Origin: an uncultured bacterium
Lineage (GTDB): Bacteria; Actinomycetota; Coriobacteriia; Coriobacteriales; Coriobacteriaceae
Assembly (NCBI GenBank): GCA_905214435.1
Contig: CAJMMA010000008.1
Span: forward strand, 1-62,737
Reading direction: 5' to 3'
Length of the DNA: 62,737 bases
Shown: positions 8,406 through 16,615 of the stretch, in pieces
Numbering within the stretch: the first letter of the stretch is position 1
How the letters are laid out: every line of letters starts with the position of its first letter
Program-made: the position numbers and the translations under genes
Notes under the pieces: model-generated
Told to the model about the DNA's origin: nothing
Databases searched by the model: none
The model's input: the letters and a program-made list of their open reading frames with translations, nothing else

Positions 8406-9176
8406 TTATGACGCGGGGCAGACCGCAAAGACGCGTGCGGGGTATCCGACGCCATCACGCACTTTTGGGAAGGTACAGAAGATGACAGCACCCGTGGCGG
8501 GAAGCTCGTCCAGATGGTCCATGACCTCGATCTGGTAACGGTCGACCGAGAGGATGTATTGCTCGCCGGGATAGGGGTAGGCATCCTCGCGCGTGGTCAC
8601 GGATGCGGGGTCGGTGTCTGCCGGTTCGTGACCGATGGCGCCGATGTTGCGCTTTTCTACAAGCCATTTGATGGCGTCGAGGTTCCAGCCGGGATAGTGA
8701 GGCTGGCCGTCCTCGTCCTTGTTTTCGAGGTCAGCGAGCTTGGACCAGTTGGAGCGGAAGGCGACAAAGGCGTCCTCGGGAATGCGGCCGTGCTCGGCCT
8801 CCCAAGCCTTGAGGTCATCGACGGTCAGGACGAAATCGGGGTTTGCGGCGCACTCCTTGTGCTTGTCGATGACGCAGAGCGGATGCATAAACTCGATAGG
8901 TTTAATCTCGCCAAGGGAACGGCCATCGACATGGAAGTGGCGCGGTGCGTCGACGTGGGTACCGTACTGCGAGGCGACCGAATACTGGAAGCATCGCATG
9001 GGCGCGAGCATGTCTTCGGGCGTATCGGGCAGGTAGTCGAAGAGCTTGGTGGACTCAAACGGCTTAAAGCCAAACCAGTGCGGGGTGTCGCACGAGAGCG
9101 TGTGGGTGAGGTCAACCCAGCGATAATCGGTGCTTTTGAGCTGGGATGCGAGATTCCAAAGGTCGAGCGCGGGCAT
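8406..9176 (-). CDS. cyclase / kynurenine-formamidase-like metal-dependent hydrolase
   Basis: A 256-aa protein of the cyclase family (PF04199). The metal-binding signature SQYGTHVDAPRHFH is present near residue 75, and VDLTHTLSCDTPHWFG is the usual N-terminal motif. IGHEPADTDPAS matches the second conserved block. Relatives hydrolyse N-formylkynurenine, isatin or related amides using Zn or Mn. The substrate is unknown here, and no tryptophan-catabolic genes are adjacent. AAAGGAG six bases before the ATG supports the start. It has its own terminator. Confidence 0.88.
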   Translation of the reverse strand: MPALDLWNLASQLKSTDYRWVDLTHTLSCDTPHWFGFKPFESTKLFDYLPDTPEDMLAPMRCFQYSVASQYGTHVDAPRHFHVDGRSLGEIKPIEFMHPLCVIDKHKECAANPDFVLTVDDLKAWEAEHGRIPEDAFVAFRSNWSKLADLENKDEDGQPHYPGWNLDAIKWLVEKRNIGAIGHEPADTDPASVTTREDAYPYPGEQYILSVDRYQIEVMDHLDELPATGAVIFCTFPKVRDGVGYPARVFAVCPAS

Positions 9177-9339
9177 GGGTGGCTCCTTTCATCGGGCTTT
9201 TTGCTGATGTTAAAGCGCTGGCGTGACGGCTCGATTTCTGCTGCGTTACGATACGTTCTCGATTGCGATTCCATGATGTTTCGGCCGCGTAACCGTTGTG
9301 TTTCGCCTTGCCGAGGCGCTGATGGCGAAGGGAGGGGCC

Positions 9340-10530
9340 GTGCAATACCGCGCTGACCCCAAAAGTGGTAACCGAATATCTGCTCTCGGTCTGGGCTGCA
9401 TGAGGTTCCCCGGTGCGCCGGGCCATCCGGACGCGAAGGCGGCCGATGCCATCATTTCCCGTGCGGTGGAGCAGGGGATTAACTACCTGGATACCGCATA
9501 TCTCTATCCCGGCAACGAGGCTTGCGTGGGCGCTTCGCTTGAGCGTCTGGGCTTGCGCGACCAGGTTTTGCTCGCGACCAAGCTGCCACATGCTTCGTGC
9601 AAATGCGCGGAGGATTTCGACCGGTTTTTCGACGAACAACTGCACCGCCTGCGAACCGACCATATCGACTATTACCTCATGCACAACATCACCTCGCCCG
9701 CCCAGTGGGAGCGCGTGGTGGCGTTGGGTATCGAGGACTGGATTGCGCGCCAAAAGGCTGCGGGGCGTATTCGCCAGATAGGTTTTTCGTACCACGGCAG
9801 CGCCGCGGACTTCCTCACGATGCTTGACGCGTATGACTGGGGCTTTTGCCAGATTCAGTACAACTACGCTGGAGAGCGATATCAGGCGGGAACGGCGGGG
9901 CTCATGGCCGCCGCCGAGCGCGGGCTTGCGGTGTTTGTGATGGAACCGCTTTTGGGTGGACGCCTGGCGGGCAAGCTGTCTCCGCGGGCCCGCGCCGTGC
10001 TCGATGACGCCCATGACCCGCATTTGCGTACTCCTGCCGCCTGGGGGCTTTCATGGGTGTGGAACCATCCTCAGGTGACGATGCTGCTTTCGGGCATGAT
10101 CGATACTGCGCAAGTGGATGAGAACGCGGCGCTGGTCGACCGAGCCCTGCCGGATTCGATGACGGGCGCTCAGCTCGATACCATTGCGCGCGTGCTGACG
10201 GAATTTGAAAAATCGAATCGCGTGCCCTGTACGGGATGCGGTTACTGCATGCCGTGCCCCAAGGGCATCAATATTCCCGGCTGCTTTGGCGCCTACAACG
10301 CGAGCTACGCGCATAGTTGGTTTACGGGGCTGTCTCAATACTTTACGGCGAGCGCGGTGCGGACGAGCGAGCCCAAGTTGGTGAGCAACTGCGTCAAGTG
10401 CGGCAAATGCGCACGTCACTGTCCGCAGCACATCGATATCCCCGGGCGTCTCGACGATGTGCGCCGACGTTTCCAGCCGGGCCCCGTAACGGCCATGCTT
10501 AAAGTCTTCGGCAAAACGCGCTCCTCATGA
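9340..10530 (+). CDS. aldo/keto reductase with C-terminal 4Fe-4S ferredoxin-like domain
   Basis: About 396 aa. Residues 1-290 are an aldo/keto reductase barrel (ISALGLGCMRFPG, GINYLDTAYLYPGNE with the catalytic Asp and Tyr, YYLMHN). The C-terminal 90 residues carry two cysteine clusters, CTGCGYCMPCPKG and CVKCGKCARHCPQ, for [4Fe-4S] centres. Such fused reductases are common in anaerobes; the electron donor and substrate are unknown. The GTG at 9340 gives the usual MQYR start of this subfamily and follows GGGAGGGG, though spacing is short; the ATG at 9322 is an alternative. A 17-bp inverted repeat follows. Confidence 0.9.
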   Translation: MQYRADPKSGNRISALGLGCMRFPGAPGHPDAKAADAIISRAVEQGINYLDTAYLYPGNEACVGASLERLGLRDQVLLATKLPHASCKCAEDFDRFFDEQLHRLRTDHIDYYLMHNITSPAQWERVVALGIEDWIARQKAAGRIRQIGFSYHGSAADFLTMLDAYDWGFCQIQYNYAGERYQAGTAGLMAAAERGLAVFVMEPLLGGRLAGKLSPRARAVLDDAHDPHLRTPAAWGLSWVWNHPQVTMLLSGMIDTAQVDENAALVDRALPDSMTGAQLDTIARVLTEFEKSNRVPCTGCGYCMPCPKGINIPGCFGAYNASYAHSWFTGLSQYFTASAVRTSEPKLVSNCVKCGKCARHCPQHIDIPGRLDDVRRRFQPGPVTAMLKVFGKTRSS

Positions 10531-10544
10531 CCCTTTTATAACGT

Positions 10545-10603
10545 GCGGTGGAATACGGTCTGTTTGCGCCAAAATAGGGCACCAATAGACCGTATTTCAC
10601 CGC
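10545..10603. repeat. 17-bp inverted repeat between the aldo/keto reductase gene and nfo
   Basis: GCGGTGGAATACGGTCT at 10545-10561 and AGACCGTATTTCACCGC at 10587-10603 are complementary at 16 of 17 positions across a 25-bp loop. There is no T-run after either arm, so it is not a standard terminator. It ends 24 bp before the nfo start, so it lies in that gene's leader. Confidence 0.8.
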
Positions 10604-10626
10604 GACTGATGAAGAGGGAGTTGGAG

Positions 10627-11493
10627 ATGCTGACGATCGGGTGTCATCTTTCGACGACGAAGGGCTATCGGGCGATGGGGGAGACGGCGTTGTCCATTGG
10701 CGCCAATACCTTTGCGTTCTTTACGCGCAACCCGCGCGGTGGCAAGGCAAAAGACTTTGACATGGATGACGTGGCGGCTCTGCGCGAGCTTATGGCACAA
10801 AACGACTTTGGACCGCTGGTGGCGCATGCCCCGTATACCTATAACCCCTGCTCGGCCAAAGAGCGGGCGCGCGAGTTTGCCCTGGAGGCCATGGCAGAGG
10901 ACCTGCGGCGCATGGAAGCGCTGCCCGGCAACTACTACAATTTTCACCCCGGTGCGCATGTGGGACAGGGGGCGGACGCCGGCATTCAGATGATCGTCGA
11001 CACACTGTGCCAGGTGATGTTTGAGGGGCAGCAGACGACGGTATTGCTCGAGACCATGGCAGGCAAGGGCACCGAGGTGGGCCGTAGCTTTGAAGAGCTG
11101 GCGTGCATTATCGAGGGCGTTGCCGCCAAGTGCCCAGAGCTGTCCGATAAGCTGGGCGTTTGTTTGGACACCTGCCATGTGAACGATGCCGGCTACGACA
11201 TCATCCATGATCTGGACGGCGTACTCGACGAGTTCGATCGCGTGGTGGGTATCGATCGCTTGCATGCTGTACACATCAACGATTCGAAGAACCCTTGTGG
11301 CGCCCATAAAGATCGTCACGAGTGCATCGGCAAGGGATACCTTGGCAGCGAGGAATTTGGTGGCGGTATGCAGGTTATGCAGAATATTGTATCGAATGGC
11401 CGTTTGCGTTCACTGCCGTTTATTTTGGAGACTCCGAACGAACTTGCAGGTTATGCAGCTGAAATTAGACTATTAAGGTCATTGCAGCAGTAA
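10627..11493 (+). CDS. nfo: deoxyribonuclease IV (apurinic/apyrimidinic endonuclease)
   Basis: A 288-aa AP endonuclease 2 family TIM barrel with its zinc-ligand motifs: GCHLSTTKGY, LVAHAPYTYNPCS, NFHPGAHVGQG, VLLETMAGKG, CLDTCHVNDAGYD, LHAVHINDSKNPCGAHKDRHECIGKG and FILETPN. The KDRHECIGKG block is the classic nfo signature. It cleaves DNA 5' to abasic sites in base-excision repair. I start at ATG 10627, preceded by GAGGGAG; the longer frame to 10543 would run through the inverted repeat. Slightly longer than average, otherwise normal. Confidence 0.94.
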   Translation: MLTIGCHLSTTKGYRAMGETALSIGANTFAFFTRNPRGGKAKDFDMDDVAALRELMAQNDFGPLVAHAPYTYNPCSAKERAREFALEAMAEDLRRMEALPGNYYNFHPGAHVGQGADAGIQMIVDTLCQVMFEGQQTTVLLETMAGKGTEVGRSFEELACIIEGVAAKCPELSDKLGVCLDTCHVNDAGYDIIHDLDGVLDEFDRVVGIDRLHAVHINDSKNPCGAHKDRHECIGKGYLGSEEFGGGMQVMQNIVSNGRLRSLPFILETPNELAGYAAEIRLLRSLQQ

Positions 11494-11554
11494 TGACTGT
11501 CATAAAGTAGAGTATTCCATTCACGTTATGGGTTTGTTTCAATCAGTTTTCTCA

Positions 11555-11583
11555 TTGCAGATTCGTAATTCCGGGTGCATAAT
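11555..11583 (+). promoter_or_regulatory. probable sigma70-type promoter for the amino-acid ABC importer
   Basis: TTGCAG at 11555-11560 and CATAAT at 11578-11583 with a 17-bp spacer, about 60 bp upstream of the binding-protein ATG. The surrounding gap 11494-11640 is AT-rich compared with its neighbours. Confidence 0.5.
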
Positions 11584-11640
11584 AGCCAACAGTTTTTGCA
11601 GACCTCTGAATCAAACGAGGTCACCGGAAGGAGACTGATT

Positions 11641-12501
11641 ATGAAGCTCAAGAAGCTTGGCGCATTTGCCGCCACGGGTGCCATGGCGCTCGCCCTTGCT
11701 CTGACGGGCTGCGGCTCGTCCAACGCCACCTCTGGTTCTGATGCCGGTTCCAGCAGCTCTGACGACGCTAAGGTCGAGAAGGTCGACGGCTCCAAGGAGT
11801 ACGCACTCGTCAAGGACGGCACGCTGACCGTCGGCACCTCTGCCGAGTACGCCCCGTTTGAGTACAAGGACGACAACGGCGATTATCAGGGCTTTGACCT
11901 TGAGCTTATCAAGGCTATCGGCGACAAGCTGGGCCTGGATGTCGAGTACGTCAACAATGACTTTGACACGCTGGTTCCGGGCGTCGCTTCGGGTGCCAAG
12001 TATGACGTCTCCATCGCGGCTATCACTGACACGCCCGAGCGTGAGAAGGAAGTCACTTTCTCCGATTCCTACTACATGGACGATCAGGCCATCGTGACCA
12101 AGGTCGATAACGCCGACATCACGGCTGACAACTACAGCGAGAAGCTCAACAACGCCGACGCTACCATCATCGTCCAGTCTGGCTCGACCGCCGAGGCCTT
12201 TGCCCAGGAGAACTTCCCCAAGGCCAAGATCGTCCCCTACAAGGATGCTACCGAGTGCTTCAGCGCCTTGCAGTCCGATAAGGGTGACGCCGTAGTCACC
12301 AACCGCTCCGTTGCCAGCCAGCTGACCGCCGAGCAGTTCAACACCTGCCAGACCATCAAGCAGATCAACACCGGCGAGGAGTACGCCATCGCCATCAACC
12401 AGGGCAACACCAAGCTCAAGGACGACATCAACCAGGCCATCAAGGACCTGACCGACGACGGTACCGTTGACGCCCTCATGGCTAAGTACAACATCAAGTA
12501 A
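11641..12501 (+). CDS. amino-acid ABC transporter substrate-binding lipoprotein
   Basis: A 286-aa family-3 solute-binding protein. The first 23 residues are a lipoprotein signal ending in the lipobox LTGCGS. A Ser/Asp-rich linker follows, then the periplasmic-binding fold (GTLTVGTSAEYAPFEY, GFDLELIKAIGDKLGL, DVSIAAITDTPEREKEVTFS). This family captures polar amino acids such as glutamine, cystine, histidine or arginine; the exact ligand is not evident. AAGGAG lies seven bases upstream of the ATG. A terminator-like hairpin separates it from the permease and ATPase genes, which would raise binding-protein levels relative to the membrane parts. Confidence 0.93.
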   Translation: MKLKKLGAFAATGAMALALALTGCGSSNATSGSDAGSSSSDDAKVEKVDGSKEYALVKDGTLTVGTSAEYAPFEYKDDNGDYQGFDLELIKAIGDKLGLDVEYVNNDFDTLVPGVASGAKYDVSIAAITDTPEREKEVTFSDSYYMDDQAIVTKVDNADITADNYSEKLNNADATIIVQSGSTAEAFAQENFPKAKIVPYKDATECFSALQSDKGDAVVTNRSVASQLTAEQFNTCQTIKQINTGEEYAIAINQGNTKLKDDINQAIKDLTDDGTVDALMAKYNIK

Positions 12502-12522
12502 AATAGCTACTTGATTGCTCGC

Positions 12523-12554
12523 GGGCCCTTTCCGCTTTGGCGGAGAGGGCCTTT
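12523..12554 (+). terminator. intercistronic hairpin between binding-protein and permease genes
   Basis: GGCCCTTTCCGC pairs with GCGGAGAGGGCC with one mismatch, followed by TTTGCGCTTCT. It is probably a partial terminator or mRNA-stabilising stem inside the operon. Confidence 0.6.
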
Positions 12555-12619
12555 GCGCTTCTCTTGACGGAGAGCATTTCCGTCTCGTTTTGCCGGCAAC
12601 TTCTACGATAGGAGCCACC

Positions 12620-13981
12620 TTGTCTCGACTGAACAAAGGGGCCGCGGAGCAGTGTTTTCCACTGCCCGCCTTGCTCCAAAAGCTAGCCTGCGTCATGGCC
12701 GTGGCGCTCGCGCTGGTGTGTGTGGGGGCATATGCGCCCACGACCGCCCAGGCGCTTGAGACCGCAAAGATTACCGCCCGACCCAATACCGGTTCGGGTA
12801 GCGACGTGGTCGGCGGTACCGAGACGCGCATTACCTGGGAGGTCCAGGCCGATGCCGATGAGGAGCTGAGCGGTCTTTCGCTGACGTTTGTCGACGGCAC
12901 GACGTTTGACACCGATGACACGCGATTGACGATGCTCTCGGGCGAGGACCTCATGGATCGTACGCCCATGAAGCCCACGTGCAAGGCTGACGGCCAGACG
13001 CTCAAGATCGACTTTGGCGAGACGGCGCCTGCCGGCGGCTTTTTCCGTGTCGAGGTTTACGGCGTGACCTTCCCCGTCGAGGGCGGCGATGAGGCCTTCA
13101 GCGGCACCTATACGCTCGCCGACGGTTCGACCAAGAAGATCTCCAAGATTCCGTCGGTGGAGATCAAGGGCGTGACGGCCTTCGATAACTTCCTGGCCGA
13201 TCTTAAGGAGCAGCCGTGGGTCGAGGCCTGGAACTCCAATATGTTCCTGCGCCTGTTCTTAAACCCGGTCATTTTGGTTCAGAGCTTGCCGATCGTCTTC
13301 AAGGGCTTCCTTATGTCGCTTTCGATCGTGCTTGTGGCGTTTCCGCTGGCAATTCCCTTCGGTTTCGCCCTGTCGCTCATGCGCATTTCCAAGTCGCGCA
13401 TCCTTCGCTGCCTTGCCGGCATCTATGTGAATATCATCCGCGGCACGCCGGCGTTCTTGCAGATCTACATTGCGTTCTTTGGTTTGCCGCTGGCCGGTGT
13501 CAAAGTGGACGACTATGTGCTGGGTGTTATCGTCATGTCCATGAACTCGTCTGCGTACCTGTGCGAGATCTTCCGTGCCGGTATTCAGTCGATCCCCAAG
13601 GGCCAAAACGAGGCTGCTCGCTCGCTGGGCATGAATGCCTTCCAGACGCTGCTCTATGTCATGATTCCGCAGACGTTCCGCAATGTCCTGCCTACGCTGA
13701 CCAGCGAGTTCATCCTGCTCTACAAGGACACGTCGCTGCTTGCCGCCGTGGGTGTCGTCGAGATCGTCATGAACGCCCGCACCATCGTGGCCACGACGGG
13801 CTCCATCACGCCGTATGTGGTTGCCGCTCTGTTCTATCTGGTCATTACCCTGCCGCTTGCGCGCTTGGTGAGCGGTCTTGAGGCGAGACTTCTGGGGACG
13901 GCCGAAACCAAAAAGAAGCGTCCCACCAAGAGCGCCGGACAGGTTGTCGCGACGCCCGCCGATCATATCGCCGGTCTGTAA
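12620..13981 (+). CDS. amino-acid ABC transporter permease with an extracytoplasmic N-terminal domain
   Basis: A 453-aa protein, about twice the length of a usual His/Glu/Gln permease (~220 aa). Residues 1-42 form a signal or anchor. Residues about 43-190 form a beta-rich, acidic domain I do not recognise (ITARPNTGSGSDVVGG, TFPVEGGDEAFSGTYTLADG). Residues about 215-440 are the permease with its membrane helices and the EAA loop (GIQSIPKGQNEAARSLGM). The TTG at 12620 is chosen because AGGAG lies six bases before it and it opens exactly at the signal sequence. The adjacent binding protein and ATPase make a complete importer. Confidence 0.88.
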   Translation: MSRLNKGAAEQCFPLPALLQKLACVMAVALALVCVGAYAPTTAQALETAKITARPNTGSGSDVVGGTETRITWEVQADADEELSGLSLTFVDGTTFDTDDTRLTMLSGEDLMDRTPMKPTCKADGQTLKIDFGETAPAGGFFRVEVYGVTFPVEGGDEAFSGTYTLADGSTKKISKIPSVEIKGVTAFDNFLADLKEQPWVEAWNSNMFLRLFLNPVILVQSLPIVFKGFLMSLSIVLVAFPLAIPFGFALSLMRISKSRILRCLAGIYVNIIRGTPAFLQIYIAFFGLPLAGVKVDDYVLGVIVMSMNSSAYLCEIFRAGIQSIPKGQNEAARSLGMNAFQTLLYVMIPQTFRNVLPTLTSEFILLYKDTSLLAAVGVVEIVMNARTIVATTGSITPYVVAALFYLVITLPLARLVSGLEARLLGTAETKKKRPTKSAGQVVATPADHIAGL

Positions 13982-13993
13982 GGAGGTCCTGTC

Positions 13994-14743
13994 ATGAGTG
14001 AAACGAATTCCAACGAGGTCGTTGTCAGCATCAAGAACCTCCAAAAGGCTTTTGGCGATAACGTGGTCCTGCGCGATATCGATCTGGACGTGCACAAGGG
14101 TGAGGTCGTTGTGGTCCTGGGCCCCTCGGGCTCGGGCAAGTCGACGATGCTTCGCTGCATCAATCGTCTGGAGCATCCCACGAGCGGCTCGATTATCGTT
14201 GAGGGCGTGGATGTGTGCGCCAAGGGTGTCGACCTCAATAAGGTACGTACGCACTTGGGCATGGTGTTTCAGCAGTTCAACTTGTTCCCGCACCTGTCGG
14301 TCAAAAAGAACGTCATGCTTGCGCAGCAAAAGGTGCTCAAGCGCAGCAAGGAAGAGGCCGAGAAGATTGCCGTCGAAGAGCTGACCAAGGTCGGTCTTGC
14401 CGAGCGTATCGACTTTATGCCGAGCCAGCTCTCGGGCGGCCAGCAGCAGCGCGTTGCCATCGCCCGCGCCCTGTCGATGAACCCGCACGTCATGCTCTTT
14501 GACGAGGCCACCTCGGCGCTCGACCCTGAGCTCGTGCGCGACGTCTTGGGCGTCATGCGCGACCTGGCGCGCGATGGCATGACCATGATCGTCGTGACGC
14601 ACGAGATGGGCTTTGCCCGCGATGTCGCCGACCGCGTCGTCTTTATGGACGGCGGCGTTATCGTGGAAGAGGGTACGCCGAGTGAGGTCTTCGACCATCC
14701 CAAGAGCGAGCGCACCAAGGCGTTCTTGGGCAACATCTCGTAG
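13994..14743 (+). CDS. amino-acid ABC transporter ATP-binding protein (GlnQ-type)
   Basis: A 249-aa polar-amino-acid ABC ATPase. Walker A is GPSGSGKST, followed by the typical LRCINRLEHPTSG. The Q-loop is in MVFQQFNLFPHLS, the signature is LSGGQQQRVAIARAL, and Walker B is MLFDEATSALDPE with the switch histidine in VVTHEMGFA. It starts 12 bp after the permease stop with AAGGAGG upstream. It powers the importer encoded by the two preceding genes. A strong bidirectional terminator follows. Confidence 0.95.
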   Translation: MSETNSNEVVVSIKNLQKAFGDNVVLRDIDLDVHKGEVVVVLGPSGSGKSTMLRCINRLEHPTSGSIIVEGVDVCAKGVDLNKVRTHLGMVFQQFNLFPHLSVKKNVMLAQQKVLKRSKEEAEKIAVEELTKVGLAERIDFMPSQLSGGQQQRVAIARALSMNPHVMLFDEATSALDPELVRDVLGVMRDLARDGMTMIVVTHEMGFARDVADRVVFMDGGVIVEEGTPSEVFDHPKSERTKAFLGNIS

Positions 14744-14766
14744 TCGATTGATGTAACTGCCGTTAT

Positions 14767-14808
14767 AAAAGAGCGGGGGCTGGACTTGAATCCAGCCCCC
14801 GCTCTTTT
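14767..14808. terminator. bidirectional intrinsic terminator
   Basis: AAAAGAGCGGGGGCTGGA and TCCAGCCCCCGCTCTTTT form a perfect 18-bp stem around CTTGAA. T-runs exist on both strands, serving the ABC importer operon and the convergent flavodoxin gene. Confidence 0.92.
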
Positions 14809-14860
14809 GTAGGGACGGGGATGCGCTTTGATGCAGGCTCTTTTGGAAGCCCCGGGTTCG

Positions 14861-15280
14861 TTACACGAGCTCGGCTCCGAGGGCCTTGCAAGCGGTCTCG
14901 CCCTCGTCGTCGGGCGCGTCGTAGCAGATGGTGGAGTCCACGACGTTGACGCCGGCCTCGTCGGCGTCGGCCTTCCAGTTGTCCATCCACTCGCCCTCGG
15001 CCCACGAATAGGAGCCAAAGAGGACGACCTTCTTGTCGCCGAGAGTCTCCTTGACCTCGTCCCACATCGGCTGAAACTCATCGTACTCGAGTTCCTCGGA
15101 GCCCATGGCGGGGCAGCCGAAGGCGAAGGCATCATATTCGGCGGCCTTGTCGGCAGAGAAGTCGGCGCAGGGGATGACCTCGGTCTCGGCGCCCGCGGAT
15201 GTGGCGCCTTCGGCGACGAGGTTTGCCATGGCCTCGGTGTTGCCCGTGCCGCTCCAGTAGACGACGGCGATCTTGCTCAT
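14861..15280 (-). CDS. short-chain flavodoxin
   Basis: A 139-aa flavodoxin. The FMN phosphate loop is YWSGTGNTEAMA at residues 8-19, and the isoalloxazine loops are GCPAMGSEELEYDEF and FGSYSWAEGEWMDNW. It is very acidic and has the usual length. It carries low-potential electrons in the cytoplasm, often in place of ferredoxin under iron limitation. The gene upstream on the same strand encodes a DUF3793 protein, a pairing I associate with anaerobes. A ribosome site (AAAGGAC) precedes the ATG. Confidence 0.93.
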   Translation of the reverse strand: MSKIAVVYWSGTGNTEAMANLVAEGATSAGAETEVIPCADFSADKAAEYDAFAFGCPAMGSEELEYDEFQPMWDEVKETLGDKKVVLFGSYSWAEGEWMDNWKADADEAGVNVVDSTICYDAPDDEGETACKALGAELV

Positions 15281-15326
15281 GTTGAGTCCTTTCAGTTGTG
15301 CGGCAGGTTGCCGCGGCTTCTATGTT

Positions 15327-16031
15327 CTATCGGGTCGTCTGGGCAAGTTGCGCCAGGCTGCAGCCCTGCTGATAGACAAAGGTGAAGTATTGGGTGCAGG
15401 CACGGTAGGCATCAAACGTCGCAAGTGCCTGCTCGACATTTGTGTAGACCTTCCAGGCCCCAAAGACCTTGTAGTTCTCGCCGCGCTGGACGATAAACTC
15501 GTGCACGTCGTCGTAGGGATATCCAAGGAAGTAGCCTATTTCGTGCGGAAACTCGCAGGTGCAGTCTTTGCTGCAGCTAGCTTGCTGGGGTAGTGCGCAT
15601 CGAGTCTGGCTACAGGCGCATTCCGCGACGTTATTGCTCGCGAGCGTGATGCGTGATGCCAAATGCACAAGACATGTCGAAAGGTCTCTCGTGTCGTAGC
15701 CTTCCGAGGCGAGCGCCGTTTTGGCGCGAGGGTCCGCGAAATAGGTGGTGAGGCTTTTGGCTCGGTACACGTACACGAGCGCTCCGCAGGGCCGCCAGAC
15801 CAAAACACTCAGGTGGATGCCAAGCGGGTCAAGCTCGCGGTTGCACTGGGCGATAACGTTGAGCAGGCGTGCTCGGCGTTCTGCGATGGTTTCTGTTGCG
15901 GTCGAGCCGTCCCCGTGGGCGTAGGTGCCTGGATAGGTAAAGAGCGATGCCGGCTTGATTCCCGCGAGCGTGGGGGAGCAGTTGCGCACGACTGCTGCCT
16001 GAAACGTTGGGATGTCTATGGTTCGAGTCAC
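15327..16031 (-). CDS. DUF3793 family protein
   Basis: A 234-aa cytosolic protein. The C-terminal part matches my memory of DUF3793: FPHEIGYFLGYPYDDVHEFI, then YKVFGAWKVYTNVEQA, and a Tyr/Cys-rich end. There is an unusual cysteine-rich insertion (about residues 138-163, with CACSQTRC and CSKDCTC) just before the conserved FPHEIG, which could bind metal or a cluster. Function is unknown. It is upstream of flavodoxin on the same strand and divergent from a heavy-metal-associated protein. This suggests a role in metal or redox homeostasis, which is inference only. Confidence 0.8.
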   Translation of the reverse strand: MTRTIDIPTFQAAVVRNCSPTLAGIKPASLFTYPGTYAHGDGSTATETIAERRARLLNVIAQCNRELDPLGIHLSVLVWRPCGALVYVYRAKSLTTYFADPRAKTALASEGYDTRDLSTCLVHLASRITLASNNVAECACSQTRCALPQQASCSKDCTCEFPHEIGYFLGYPYDDVHEFIVQRGENYKVFGAWKVYTNVEQALATFDAYRACTQYFTFVYQQGCSLAQLAQTTR

Positions 16032-16159
16032 GGGGCTCCTTACGGATCTAAACTGTTAGCCTAGGAAAACTTATACACGAAAGTAAGCCCTGGTCAACTA
16101 AAAAGTAAGAAAAGGGAAACTAATTGATCGAACGGACATGGTTTTGGGTTAAGATGGGG

Positions 16160-16176
16160 ACACCCCATGGGGGTAT
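16160..16176 (+). promoter_or_regulatory. CsoR-type operator upstream of the heavy-metal-associated gene
   Basis: ACACCCCATGGGGGTAT contains the perfect palindrome CCCCATGGGG. It closely resembles G-tract palindromes bound by CsoR/CstR-family copper or persulfide sensors (form ATACCC-n-GGGTAT). It lies 30 bp before the ATG, where a bound repressor would block transcription. No csoR gene is visible in the window, so the regulator would act in trans. Confidence 0.55.
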
Positions 16177-16205
16177 CTATATAGGGCTACTTGAAAGGGG
16201 AACGC

Positions 16206-16589
16206 ATGAGTGACTTGCTCAACCCTGCGAATCTCATCGTGCTGGCCGTCATTGCCGTCGGCATGTTTTTTGGACTGCGTCGCATTGCCGCTTCGACACA
16301 CGGGAAGAGTTGTTGCAGCGATGGTGCGAGCGGCAAGAAGGCCAAAAAGGTTGTTGTGACGGATACCGATGCGTCACACTATCCCTATAGCGATGAGCTG
16401 CTCATCGGCGGCATGAGCTGTGACGGCTGCGCTCAGAACGTAGCCAATGCCCTCAATGCGCTGGATGGCGTGTGCGCAACGGTGACGTATGCGGACCACA
16501 CGGCACGCGTGCGCTCTAAGCGTCCGGTTGATCGCGGTGTCCTCGAGACGGCCGTGAAAGACGCGGGCTACTACGTCATGACGTTGTAA
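16206..16589 (+). CDS. membrane-anchored heavy-metal-associated (HMA) domain protein
   Basis: A 127-aa protein. Residues 5-24 form one membrane helix, followed by a short Cys/Lys segment (KSCCSDGASGKKAKK) like small Cys-rich proteins found next to metal transporters. Residues about 62-127 are an HMA ferredoxin-like fold with the metal site GGMSCDGC (Cys72, Cys75). HMA domains pass Cu(I) or other soft metals. AAAGGGG precedes the ATG at 16206; the alternative start at 16191 lies inside that ribosome site. The CsoR-like operator upstream supports a copper or sulfide response. It stands alone, without a P-type ATPase in the window. Confidence 0.85.
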   Translation: MSDLLNPANLIVLAVIAVGMFFGLRRIAASTHGKSCCSDGASGKKAKKVVVTDTDASHYPYSDELLIGGMSCDGCAQNVANALNALDGVCATVTYADHTARVRSKRPVDRGVLETAVKDAGYYVMTL

Positions 16590-16615
16590 GCGCCGCCCTG
16601 GATGCGCTTCCTTGG

